Of a stretch of 64,000 nt of DNA, positions 47,976-59,815 are shown one piece after another. The notes under the pieces were generated by a model. It worked only from the letters and a program-made list of their open reading frames with translations. It was not told the DNA's origin and did not search any database. The translations under genes were made by a program, and so were the position numbers. Within the stretch, counting starts at the first letter, position 1. The number at the start of each line of letters is the position of its first letter. The DNA is from Tretioscincus oriximinensis (Eukaryota > Chordata > Lepidosauria > Squamata > Gymnophthalmidae), in contig JAJVDF010000125.1 in assembly GCA_022410635.1 (NCBI GenBank), forward strand, positions 1,493,090-1,557,089, in the 5' to 3' direction.

Positions 47976-49371
47976 TGGAGAGGAGGCTTCAAGACCCAAC
48001 TTCACCTGGCTTGCTTCTCTTCTTGTTATCAGCCCAAAGCTCCTCCCTCCCTCCCTCCCTGAAGGAAGGAGCAAGGGAGGAAAGTGGCAGCTGCTGCTGT
48101 TGCTAGGAATGCTGTTTGCATAGCCTCAAGGAGAGACATGCAGCTGGCAGAGTTGCTGTGAACAGTGACCCTTATGTTCTGGCTACAAATAAAAATAATA
48201 AGAGATCGAGGTTGGAATGATGCACTGCCTGAAAGGACCTGTGAGCAGATGTTACGTCAACGGGGTTAGAAGGAACTGGCACAAAATTTTATGTGCCCAG
48301 CAACCCAACCTGGGAACAACCATTATGTCATGAATCAGTATGAATCTGAAACAGGAACACCTGCACAACAGAGTGGCTACAGGGAACTCTGAATGGCGAA
48401 TTAACATGAATGGCGAAAAACAGCATAGGCATCGGGTTTTGACAAAAAACTCCTTGGCAGAAACAAGGAACTATGTTCAGTTCAGGTTTAGCCCTAGTGC
48501 ATTTACAGCCTTAAAGAGTCTCCACAAGTCCAGTCATTGGAATACAAAGTGTGTCTTACAAACAATTATGTAGCTGTCCGGATAAGCAGTAATTCCATGG
48601 TTGGATCCTATACGTTTCTTTGCAGGAATTCCAAGGTAAGTATTTCTGGCTTCCAGTAGTGATCAGTCAAGCCGAAACTACTACTCCACATTTTATACAG
48701 GAGATTTTTGGTAATCCTTTTCAGGAACCAAGCGTGAAACATATTGGAACATAAGAACGCCATGGAAATAAATTAACCATTCCTTCTCCACCATCTCTTC
48801 CTCCTCCTCTTCAAGTAATAATAATATTTTATATTAAAAAAATCCAAAGTTTTTCATTAGTTAGAGCAAGTGTAGTTTGGACAAAACCAGCATTCATATT
48901 TTTTGTTGCTGAGCCTGAAGCAAGAATAGTCAGTGTGCAAAGGGTGAGGAATGCTCCTCTTTGGTGCCCGAATGGAGTGATTGACTGCAGTGTGAGTGTG
49001 TCTTCCTTGTTTCAGTTTAGGCAAAGGCTATTATTGGTGAAGCACCCTTCCTTAAGATGGGGCAATTTCCATTATGCTTCAGTGCTGATTCTAGTTACAC
49101 AAGGCTTCATCTTTGAAACATATGCCAATTTTATGAATGGAGTTAAAATATGTGAAAATTCTGATTCCTGAACTAGAACAGAATACTGGAAGACTATGGG
49201 CCTCTTCAAACAGCCCCACTGATAAATCATAAGGAGTCCTTGGGATGAGTTCAGACTAGAATGATATTTGTACATGTGCTAGAAGCACAATGAAAGATGC
49301 CATAAAACATGATAGCAGAGCTGCAGCTTTAATGGGTGTGGGAAAGAGGAAATGTCAGCAGATGTTATAGG
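47976..49371. other. Noncoding, no gene seen
   Basis: A trace of the second CR1 lineage (GGAACATAAGAACGCCATGG at 48749-48768) is the only repeat signal noted besides a (CTCC)/(GGAA) patch at 48040-48080. Confidence 0.45.
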
Positions 49372-49854
49372 CAGTGTTTTTTTTCCAGAAAAAAAGGTGA
49401 CGGTACTAACGCCGGCGAGGGGGGGCGGCGTTAGTACTGTGAGGGGGGCGGTACTAACCCGCCCCCCTGGTTAGTACCGGGGGCAGGGGGCGTTAGCGGG
49501 GGGCAGTGTTAGCCCGCCCGCCCCCGCCGCCGCTAACACCCCCACCCCCCACCCGCCTAAACGCCGCAGTACCGGCACCTTTTATTTAGGCAGGCAGGCG
49601 GGGGGGTGCGGCGATAGCGGGGGGCAGTGTTAGTCCACCCGCCCCCCTGCCGCTACTGCCGCCCCCCACCCCGCCCCCCCGCCCACCTAAACTCCGCAGT
49701 ACCGGCACCTTTTATTTAGGTGGGCGGGGGCGGGGGTGGTGGCCGTGCCCGCCTAAATAAAAGGTGCCGGTACTGCGGAGTTTAGGCGGGGGGGGCGGGG
49801 GGTCGGTAGCGGTGGGGGGGCGGGGGGGCTCGTTCCGGCACAAAAAAAGCCCTG
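49372..49854. mobile_element. Non-autonomous hAT transposon (483 bp), extremely G/C-rich
   Basis: It is flanked by an exact 8-bp target-site duplication GTTATAGG (49364-49371 and 49855-49862), diagnostic of hAT insertion. Ends: CAGTGTTTTTTTTCCAGAA on the left; CAGGGCTTTTTTTGTGCCGG on the right, read inward. The interior is almost entirely G/C, with many runs of five or more G or C and potential G-quadruplexes on both strands. The motif AAAAGGTGCCGGTACTG occurs at 49759-49775 (+) and in inverse orientation at 49567-49583 and 49697-49713. A diverged form lies at the left end (about 49392-49406). It has no coding capacity, so it depends on a transposase encoded elsewhere. Confidence 0.93.
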
Positions 49855-49862
49855 GTTATAGG
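49855..49862. repeat. Right target-site duplication of the 49372-49854 hAT
   Basis: GTTATAGG, identical to 49364-49371. Confidence 0.93.
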
Positions 49863-52800
49863 CATAATAAGCTGCAGCTACTAAAAATTTCTTTTTTAGA
49901 ACACACATTATACCATCAGTTTCCTGTCCTTTATTTTTTTATGGCAACCTTTAACATACTACCAAGAAGTTCATTCCAATAAACTAGGCAAGGGTGGACA
50001 ATAAGGACAGTTGACCTCCTGAGTTATATGAGGCAGAAACCCAAAGTTTTACATTTGGTTGGCAGAAATGTTTATGTGTACATGCTATATTGAATGCATG
50101 CTGTTTAGCTGAAGATTGAGTTTGATAAAGAGATTTCTGTGTTGCGGTAGCTGTAACTGTGTTGCACAATGTGGAACCTGACTATACATGGGTCTAAAAT
50201 GCCATATTTGCTCAATTTCAAATAAACTTCTAGGGATCTCTGAATCCGATAGTTTTTTATTCTTTGGGAATTCAAATATGTGAATTTTCTGGTTCTGGTT
50301 CCAATCAAACACACAAAATAAAATTAAAGTATTTCCAGTAGTTTGCACCCAATCTCCAAATATGTAGCTGAGAAAACATACATTTTGTATACTTATGGAA
50401 CTATAAGATATAGTGGTCCCACTGAGTTTTCTCCTAGTGTCCTTGGTTTCTAGATATAGTGTTGTTAGTTTGTGGACTTGTTATTGTTCTGCCATCCTAG
50501 TTGGGGTTTATTGTTCAGAAACCACATCTGGAAGTGTTCTGTTTCAGGCTAAATTAGATCAGCAGCAACAACTGACAGATGAGAAGGAGATGAGAACAGT
50601 GATAAAAATGGGATGAAATAGTAAAGACAACAAAAGGGGGAAAATAAGTGGACGACAAGATGAAAATGTAGAGGTCAAATAGCTTCAAGAGCATCTGTTA
50701 AAAACAGTATCTCTACAGCAAAGAGGAAAGACCACCGAGAACATGTGTTTCCAAATCTGACAGCACTGGTATAATTGTAAAGGCGAACACACTGTGGAAC
50801 AGGAGTGCTTAATTACATATTTTACCTTTTCAAAGTTGTATTTTAAGGATGCTGCATTACCATTCCCAATAGCAAAAGGAGTCACAATCCTGGACAGGAC
50901 ATTTTCAGTGGTAGTCCCAAGACTATGTAATAGTTTTTCCCTGAGGTGTGTCATAAATTTTCAATGTATACTTTACACTTAGAAAATCACTAAAGATGTA
51001 CCTTTTATCCTGGGTTTTGGCTGAAGAAATATTTTCCCTTCTTGCTTTCCAGAATTGTCAGTATTTTTAATATTTCTACTTTTAGATTCCATTTTTAATG
51101 TTATCTGTCCAGAGACTTTCAGGTATTGGGCAAAATAAAAGTATAAAAAGCAAACAAATAAATTCTATATTTGGGGTCAAGTGATGGAGCTTGGAGCACT
51201 AACTGCTGTAAAAAATGAACCTGTAATTACAATGGCTGCGTCCTCACTTGGGGGAAAAATGGTTTGGAGAAAAGTAAAACGAAGAAGAATTCACTTCACT
51301 ATTCTCCCTCCGCCACCGCCCTGCTTTGGCCCCATTACAGCAGCTGCACAGGACTGGGGGGAAAGCAGAAGCCCAGCTGAGCATTTGCAGATTGAGCACA
51401 GATAGCAAGGGCTTTATTTTTCAAAATAAAAATCTGGTTTTGTGCAAGCTTTGACTTGTGTACAACTCAGGTGGCTGATCCTTGAGGAGCCTTCTGGCTT
51501 CTAGTGAACTCTGAAGCACCCTAAGGATCAGGCATCATGGTTCCATTCCTGCTGCTGGCTTTTGACAGCTGTTTGAATTTACTGTGCTGGATCAGCAGTG
51601 GGAAAATCAAACAGCTGACAAAAGCTAGCAGCCATGGCAGGAGATCCATAGCAATCTCCCTCAGCATTGCCTTATCCTTGGTGGTGCTTGTGGGTTTGCT
51701 AGGTGCCAGAAGACCTCCAAAGACTTGCCACCTCTTCAGCATATCAGACAGTTGGATGTCTGAGTTAGGAGGCAAAGTGGATGGGAATCGCTACCTCTCT
51801 TAGAACTTCCTCCTAATGGTGCAAGAAAGGACCTTTTAAATATACAGTTGTGGCTCTGTGGAGTTAGAATACATAGTCCAGGCCAGTGCAAATCAAAATC
51901 ATACCATTAAACTCTGCACTGCCAAAAGACATCTCTTCTAGTTTGAAGTTTCTGGAACTTTCTCACACTGCACATGGGATTACTTAGTAAGATTAATTCA
52001 TTGACTGTACAGTAATTGCATCCTTCCCCATCCCCCCAATTTTCTTTCTATACTGTTCAGGGAGAATTTTTCTCAACTTAGAAAATGTAACTTGGAAAAT
52101 CTTATACATTTTACGCACTAATAGAAACAGAATCCCTTCACAGTTACCCGTTTCAGGCTCTTCCAAGTGAATTTCCAGTGTTTCACCACATCATTTTCTT
52201 AGTCTGTCCTCCAACTATGCAGACCCTTGGTAATTTCTGGACTTGAATTTCTTTTCTCTTCCCCTCCCATCTGTTCAGTTCCACTTTTTATGAGAAACTG
52301 ATTGAGTGCAGAAGATGAAAGAATTCTCATATGATGTTCTCTGTCTATGGAAAGTTGGTTCTCAGGAAGCAAAGTGTGTTCTAAATGAAACCAAGATTTT
52401 TTTTAATTCTAATCTAAATGGAAAGTTATTTTTTTGTTCAAATATAACCCCTCCATCCAACAATAAGCCTCAATAGGTTTGCACGTAACTCTCTACCAAA
52501 ATGTAGACAGATTGTGTTTGGCTTCAAACACAGATCCTTGAGAACATTGTTGGCACACAGAATGTTTCACGTTCCAACTTGGCAATTTCAGTAGGACTTA
52601 AAATACAAAAGCTCTATAAATTTACTGGCACGCAATGTGGATAATACCAGAGTCTGGCGGTGTGAAGATATCTCAGATGTTCTTTATGTACTCAGGTGCA
52701 AGTACATAAGTAGATTTTACCGGTTTTCTTTTTGGTTTTTAAAAAATTTTATGTTAATGGATTTACCTGTTGTAAAGCACTTTAGCAAAGCATATTACCT

Positions 52801-53577
52801 TGTTCCAGTTGGGAGCAGCAATGCACATCTGCATAAAACAGGTAGAATCACTTTAGAAATAGAACAAAGCCTGCTTTCATGCAGATGCCATTTTTTTAAT
52901 CCAGATGAATAGAAACAGAGGTTGATAAGTCACAGGAATCTTTATGTTGTCTTTTGCCCACTTTCCCATCACTGAATTTGAGCAATATGAAAGTGGGTGA
53001 GTGGCAACAATAGAAATTCCCGTTAAATAGACGACTAGCTTCTCTCACAACTGCAGTCAGATGTGAGAGAAGAAAAATATGTTGTGGTCATAGCTACTTC
53101 AATGAACATGCTTGAGCTATGGCTATTGAATCCGATACATCAAAGATCATCACAGATTGCTATTTTTTCAACATATTTTCAAATTTGGAATCACCCCTAA
53201 TTCTTCATAAGAGAAGTTAATGTCATTTTGGAAGTTGATAAAGAAATTGTGACTTGGTCACATACCCTTATTTAAACCATTTTAAAGATCAAAATAGCTT
53301 GGGCATAATCACAACCCTCATAAATGAAATCCCCTCAAACAGTTTTGAATTTAATGCCAGTTGCTCATACACGGACATTCTTCTATGCTTGTAGAGCTGA
53401 TCTCAGCAGAAGCGGGGTGTTCAGAGAGTGATATACTCATTGGCTTTTCCATTGTCATTTGTTGCTTGGTGGGAGGGTTGAATTTACAGTATCAGAAGAT
53501 CAGTAGCAAACTTCACATTTGACAGTTCAATTTTTAAAAGCTATGTTGCTCTATGGAGCAACATATTGAAACAATGT
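49863..53577. other. Noncoding, AT-rich, no gene seen
   Basis: No repeat head or domain recognised. The overlapping open frames at 51521-51803 on both strands lack any family signature. Confidence 0.45.
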
Positions 53578-53872
53578 AAGAACATAAGAACATAAGAAGA
53601 GCCATACTGGATCAGGCCACAGCCCATCAAGTCCAGCATTCCGTCTCACACAGAGGCCCACCAGATGCACCTGGGCAGTCTGAACAGAGGAAAGCAAAAT
53701 ATGCACCTGTTAATGACTCCCTGCAAATGGTATTTCAGGAGTCCTGCCTGTTGCTCCATCCCAGAGGCAACATCCAGACATCCATCCTAGTATCCATTTA
53801 TACCTTTGGTGTCCATAAACCTGTCTAGTCCTGTCTTGAAACTATCCAAGCTGTTAGCTACCACTACTTCAG
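53578..53872 (-). repeat. CR1-like LINE 3' end (second lineage)
   Basis: The plus strand starts with two AAGAACAT repeats and then AAGAAGAGCCATACTGGATC. It continues through CACAGAGGCCCACCAGATGC, CTGAACAGAGGAAAGCAAAA and CATAAACCTGTCTAGTCCTG. It is close to the reverse complement of 29690-29994, so it is a relatively young copy of that lineage. Confidence 0.93.
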
Positions 53873-54374
53873 CCAGTGTCATAGAGAAGGGATACTGCAG
53901 CAGGCATGAATATGTCCATATGCAGAGGAGAAGGAACGATGCCTACATGGACACTGCCATTGCAGGCAAACCAGTCCTAGTCTGATGTTGATCCTGATTG
54001 ATAACGTCCACAACAATGTCCAGGGATAAAATGGAAGATGAACCTAGGTTGTGAGCTCTAAATTTTCAAAGTGAATTGAAGAAGTCTTCAAAACAGTCTA
54101 AGAACAGGTGGGTGACCATTCTCTGTCTGAATAAAGGTGCTTAAATCAGCTTTAGGAACTATCATTGTCATCATTAGCAATACCTACTAACTACCTTTCT
54201 TTAAAACAAGTCAAGGAAGTTGATAAAGGGTAGTTAGATAAACTCTTTGAATGTTTTTTGAGAATGCTTTTTGGTTAGACCAAAAAACTTGTCAATGATG
54301 CAATAGTTTTTTTTTTTTTTTTAGCATTTGCTGGCAGTAACGAAATGGTCATGACACTTGGATATGGAAACTGT
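53873..54374. other. Noncoding; poly-T at 54308-54325
   Basis: No gene or repeat family recognised besides the homopolymer. Confidence 0.45.
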
Positions 54375-54980
54375 CACCATTTATTGAAAGTACAAATCAA
54401 TACAAGACACAGCGTCAATTAATTTACTTCATTTCAATTTTCAATTGCAAACAATACACAATAAAAATGATCCACAATTAAAGTAGAATAAATTAGGCCA
54501 TGGCTGATATACAAGGAATGTGATGTACAGCACCTTCGATGATAATTTGTCAGTCATAATAAATGCGGATCATAAACACCAATAAGTGAGCACTGCCCAG
54601 CCCAGGCTGCAGGCAGTTTACTTGGGACTTAGTCTAGCCCACGCTGTAGACCTTACCCTGTAAGCTTACCTGTGTCCAGCCATGCTGCAGAGGATCAAGG
54701 AGGTTGAATAGATCTATCAGGGTCGCAGCCCATGTGGCTGTCCTCCATGACTTAAAGTCGTGTTCGGCTTCCAACCCCTCCCCTAAGGCAAGCTCCATGA
54801 CCTTGAACCCCTTATGGGGGCCCTTGGCACAGGAGAGACACGGCATTCTTTTACACACTCATGGCTTTGCCCCGCCTCCTGCACCAACATGTACAGCCCC
54901 CAGGCATGCTCCCAGGCGCAGCACACAGAAGTCGTCCAGACAAGCTGCAACTGAATTTGTCCCACCAGCAAAGCTCACTA
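54375..54980 (-). mobile_element. LTR-like dispersed repeat, copy 3
   Basis: Shares GCCATGGCTG, GCAGAGGATCAAGGAGGTTG (about 54687), CATGACTTAAAGTCGTGTTC and GACCTTGAACCCCTTATGGG with the copies at 3780 and 25090. On the minus strand AATAAA is at plus 54381-54386. Same orientation as the other two copies. The most diverged of the three. Confidence 0.55.
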
Positions 54981-55216
54981 GCCTCAGTGCTTGGTGTGTC
55001 TTTTACAATTAGCGATTTAATTAACTTTCTATGCAAGTTTTTTTTTAAAGTATTACTTTAGATCTTGCCATTATTGAAATAATTAAATCAGGGATTTACT
55101 CAATTACCTGTTTGAATGCCAGTTTTTGCTATGTCCAACATGCACTTTTGTCTTAAATATTATAATGCTGATTTGTTCGTAGTGTTTATGACAAATTAGA
55201 CAGACAGACAGACAAA

Positions 55217-55713
55217 GGCTGCATTCCCACTAGAACTTAAAATCCACTTTCCATTCCCTTTTAATCGTTCCACAATGAAAGCGAAGTGAGGGCTTAATTT
55301 TACCTGAGCATTCCATGACCATTCATTCCACCTTAGCGTCCGGATTGCCGTGAGCTTAGAGTGCTCAATGACACTCTTTCAACATGCTGCTGTAGCTGGG
55401 AAAAACTGTTTTTCCAGAGCAGGGTGGGAAGCTGCTGAGCCTGGAGGGAATGTCAAACAAGAGAGCCCCCAGCCCCTGCTCTCTCGCTTGCTTTTTGTTG
55501 CCTGATTTCCCAACGTCAGTGTACAAGTGGCGTGAATTACAAAAAGGAGCAGCGACGATGCAATTTCACCACGAACAGCAGGGCAGAAATCTGTGGTGTG
55601 CGTTTAGAGCGACGCTGCAGCACTTCCAAGCCCATTTTTATGGTAACACAGTCGGAACGATGGGCTGTGGCTTCATAGTCGTGCGCACATTAAGGGGAAA
55701 TGTGTCTGCAGCC
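55217..55713. mobile_element. Probable non-autonomous DNA transposon with TIRs
   Basis: The left end is GGCTGCATTCCCACTAGAAC. The right end, read inward on the other strand, is GGCTGCAGACACATTTCCCC. The termini share a perfect 7-bp GGCTGCA and further partial identity. Both are flanked by AAA (55214-55216 and 55714-55716), a possible 3-bp duplication. The interior is GC-richer than its flanks, with an internal GGGAAAAACTGTTTTTCC palindrome near 55399. No transposase is encoded. A short TIR and a low-complexity flank keep confidence moderate. Confidence 0.5.
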
Positions 55714-55716
55714 AAA

Positions 55717-58407
55717 TAGAAAGACAAACAGATAGTCAGACATATTTCTGTTTTGGTCTGGGAAAACCTAAGGAGATTTTGGCAGAAACATCTTATTTTC
55801 AAAAAGATTCCCCAAAACCTGGAGTCCAGGGCAGAAGGAGATCTAAGGAGAACTCTTTCCTCTCTTTTTTCAAATAGCTGATTCAACCTCTTTTTTACTG
55901 GCTCAATGAAAAGAGGGGAAAGAGAACTCCAGCTGCCCTCTGGCAGCCACAGCGGAGGAGATGCAGTTGGCAGCAACAAAGGTGCTCCTGCCACCCAGCA
56001 AGGAGATGATGTTGCGGATCCTTTTGTGCTTCTACTGAAGCAAAAGCCACCATCACGCTAGCCTCCTCACTCCTTCTCCCTCTTTCTTTCTCTCTTTCTT
56101 TCTGAGGTGAGGATCAAAGGCACGTTGATGTCTTTTTTCCTGTAGGACATTGCAGCATTCAATGAACTACAAGAAAAAATTGTGGAGAGAGGGAGAAAAA
56201 TCATTGCCAGAGTGCACTTAATGCGAATTGCCTTTTGCTGCACCTGCAACAGTTTTCTGAGTGAACTCCACTCAGAACACACTTTGTTGTGTAGTCTAAG
56301 CATGGCCACCTCATTTTCTATGTGGCCAACTTGGTTAATGAGAAAACATTCTAAACTTAGAGGAAATTCTTTCTCCTGTAAACAGAACTGCCACACAAAA
56401 CTTCCCTCCAGCTTCTCACGTTCTGAATGGAGTTCTGTCATTCACAGGAGCAAAGAGGGTCTGAATTTTTGTTTGTCTGTGAAAAGTTGGCATTTTTTGC
56501 AGATTTTAAAGCACATGTCTGGATACATAGATCCTTTATGTAATTTAAGGCATCTAGCTCTACTATCATTAACATCCATATATATTTTTATATTTATGTG
56601 CTCAGTGTATAACATCTTTTTAATAAGCATTTCCCATTGTGTTAGCAATGATGATGATTATACTTCATGCATATTTTTATTCTACTATGTTTGCAAGCTG
56701 TCTGCACAATAGGAAGAAACAAAGTGAAGATGAACAGTAACAATTGTTACTACCAGCATTGTTCTCCACCTTAATTCTGGAAGTGCAGAAAATAATTATT
56801 CCCAAAGAGACCTATGCTGGAAAACTGGGGAACATCCATTCGCTAGCTTCAAAGTTAGTGAGTAAGTAAGGCGAACGGCAATAAAAACTACTTACCCGGT
56901 ATCCAGGACTATTCCAAATGCTTCAGGCCAAGATACTACAACACTCAACTGTGGGGCTGCTTATATCCGACACCAAGAAAGCTATCACTACATCCTTGTA
57001 AGCGTACAGATTACTGACAGCTCTTGTCTTGGTGGGCAGTAAACTAATGCAAGCTTCCCTTTGCTATCATGCATTTAAGCAACACTGGCTAAGAACTGAA
57101 ACCAAAATCTCTTGCCAAGAATAAAACAGAAAGTTATGTCTTGTAAGCCCCCTTTACTAAAGGCAATTTACCAATATTCCATACATTTTTGGGCACAGTC
57201 ATATTGATCATGATGTCCCCCCGTATTATCCTAATTTGTTATTTCTTATAGCCTTTGTTTTGTTCTTGGATTTTTCTCAGATTTTTAAGTTATTTTATCT
57301 TCATGGTTCACTGAAAGAACATAAGCGTAATCCATAAACTAATCATCATATATACTGCCCTTGGAAGCCTTTACACAGTGTAAAAATAATCATTTTGAAA
57401 CTTTATGTGTCTGAGATTTTCCTTTGAAACTGCAGTAGTACCGGGCCTCTTTTATATTGTATTCTGCTTTATTAGCACTGACTGCATTTTCCCTACAAGA
57501 TGATACTCATCATCTGCTAATAACATTGAAATATTTTATGGCATTCACTTTTTCTTGAATTCAGCTTTTCTCAGGCAGTCTACGTTTCACATAATTATCA
57601 CCTACTGAGATGGTGCCTGTGTATCCTTAGTATCCTCCTGTGGTTTCTCACTATATAAAAGGATTTTATTGTAAATGGACACTTTCGCTTTGGTCTCAAT
57701 CTTTAGAGTAGTCTGTCTGGATTGTCTATTTTTGACAAGTGAAGATGTTATTACTAGAACAGTGTGCGCTTCAGTAGGGTCTAATCAACACAACCGTTTT
57801 GCTCGTATAATATCAACATCATGCTTGGTGTTACCAGTATGTATTACGTAAAAGTTCTGCAAGGAAAATGTGCAGTGAACAGGGGCTGTGATTACTGAAA
57901 GGAGAAGGAAACTAATCAGCTGCTCATTCAAAAAAGTCTTGGGAAAGAAAGGTATAGGACCAGGTTTTGTACTTGCTGATCTAAGAAGGATTGTTGGGAA
58001 CAATTTCATTAGAAGAGAATGTTCTATGTCATGGGTGCTGAGAACCAATCCTGGCCCAGGGAATTTAAATGCAATCGTTGCATATTTGGGGCCTCTTGAT
58101 TGGACAAGATCAGCTTGGCCTGTCTCCTCTGGCCATGATTGGGTGAGTGATCAGCATGAATATAATATGTTTATCATACATGTTCCTCCTCACCCAAATG
58201 CAACAAAGGTAAGGGAATACAGCAAGCCTATCTTGATTGGAAATCACGAACTACTATGTGTTTGCACTTGTCTTCTAACATTCTAGAACAGTTGTGGGCC
58301 ATGATTAAGAAGTCCACTCCAGGTATGGTTTGAAGGGGGAGAGGAATGACTGAGGATTTGTGAACAAATTGATATTATAAATACTCAGTTCCCAGAGAAC
58401 GTAAGTA
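55717..58407. other. Noncoding, no gene seen
   Basis: A pyrimidine tract (TTTC/CTTT units) occurs at 56070-56103. No family recognised in the longest frames (56182-56712 +, 57888-58286 +). Confidence 0.45.
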
Positions 58408-59015
58408 TATCCATGTGGAATTGGGCCACAGGCCACTCAGTTAAGTATTCTGTTGCACAGAGTGGTTCACCAATTGCTTCTGGGTGTTCTCAAGAGGAAG
58501 GCAACAACCTCCCCCCATCAACTCATTGCAAATGGTATGTGGAGGAATCATGCATGTCTCCCCTATCCAGAGGCAGTAGCTAGGCCTCTACTCTGGAACA
58601 CACCCTAGACCCATTCACTGTCCATGAATTTGTCTAATATTTTCTTGAAGCTGCCCAGAGTGGATGCTGTTACCACCTCTTCTGAAACAATAACATTGAT
58701 CAGTAATATTGATCAGTGACCCTTTGGGTAAAACAAACTTTCCATCCTAGCTTTCTACCCTTCAATTTCAAAGAGTGCCCCCTAATTGTAGTATTATGTA
58801 ATAAAGTTTTTTTTTCTTATCTTCTTTACTATCCCAAGCATGATTTTATACACTTCAATAACATCACCCCACAAATGCCATTTTTCAAGACTGTAGCCAT
58901 TGCAGCCCAATTTTGCCAGGCCTTTGAACATTCTCGTTGCCCTTCTTTGCACCTTTCCCAGTTCCTCAATATATTTTCTGTGTATGGTGACCAGAATTGT
59001 ACAGACTATTCCAGA
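58408..59015 (-). repeat. Old CR1-like LINE 3' fragment
   Basis: The plus strand contains TCATTGCAAATGGTATGTGG, ACCACCTCTTCTGAAACAAT, CCTTTGGGTAAAACAAACTT, ATTTTATACACTTCAATAAC, TTTGAACATTCTCGTTGCCC and TTCTTTGCACCTTTCCCAGT. These are the usual reverse-complement words of CR1 C-terminal coding and 3' UTR sequence. Strongly diverged, with no open frame of the element left. Confidence 0.8.
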
Positions 59016-59709
59016 GACTTATGGGATTCTAAAGCTAGAAAAACTGGCATGGTCTTCATACATTACCAGCAACAAAAGATGTGCCTTGAGCAAATACAAC
59101 AACAGTCTTTGTTTTTACCCATCACAAATTGCAGTCTCTATTGAAATGACTGCTTACTTACAAAAAACACCTCCTTTAGGCAAGAGCCTAAATCAGAGCC
59201 ATGTCTTTGGAAATATTGTAAATAGAAATAAAGGACTGTTGTTTGACCATAAAGTCTCCTTCTTAATGAAGCTATATTCTATCTTTATTTAACAGCTCCA
59301 TTCTTGAAAAAAACTAGTAAATCAAAATGATTTATTTTAAAAATCTGTAGCCAGAGCAACATAATAAAGTACACAGTTCTATATTTAGAAAACGTTTTGG
59401 ATTTAGCTGTCCTGTCCAAACCAATCTTAATCCTCCATGATAGGTAGCAGTAATCTCTGGATGACTCTAAAATCATTAGCTGACTCCAAAGATACTTCTA
59501 GCATGCTGTTACAGCAGTTTTCAAATAAGTATCCTGGCAGTTTCCAGTTGACTGTTCAAACCTTTTTAGAAAACTTCTTTTGATGAAATAACAGCTGTAT
59601 TCTTCAGCTGAAATTCTCTTTATATAACTCTTTATGTTTAAAAAACGGGAAAAACCCACTTTTGTCTTTGCTGCTAGATTTCACATAAACAGCTGTTGGG
59701 TCTAGAAAA
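59016..59709. other. Noncoding
   Basis: AT-rich, no repeat or coding signal recognised. Confidence 0.45.
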
Positions 59710-59815
59710 TCTAAAATGGGGGTCTTGTAATACCTTAGAGAATAATAAGAAAAAGGATGGCAACATCAGCTTCTGTAGGTATGCTTCACTGAAGCCGTGG
59801 AATCTTCTCAATTCA
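59710..59815 (-). repeat. Foldback repeat family, partial copy
   Basis: GGGGGTCTTGTAATACCTTA, GAGAATAATAAGAAAAAGGA and CATCAGCTTCTGTAGGTATG match the family in reverse orientation (compare CACCTTAGAGACTAAC at 5041). Confidence 0.7.

Noticed and set aside
53578..53610. Short direct repeats (AACATAAG) suggestive of a CRISPR-like or satellite array
   Set aside because: They are the 3' octamer tail of a CR1-like LINE.
56182..56712. 176-codon plus-strand frame
   Set aside because: Mixed composition with no recognisable domain. The opposite strand is also open, and there is no codon or splice evidence.
57888..58286. 132-codon plus-strand frame
   Set aside because: No family resemblance. Residues look random and no conserved splice sites bound it.
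58716..59292. 142- and 130-codon plus-strand frames
   Set aside because: They begin inside the antisense of an old CR1 LINE, so the first parts are shadows of the repeat.
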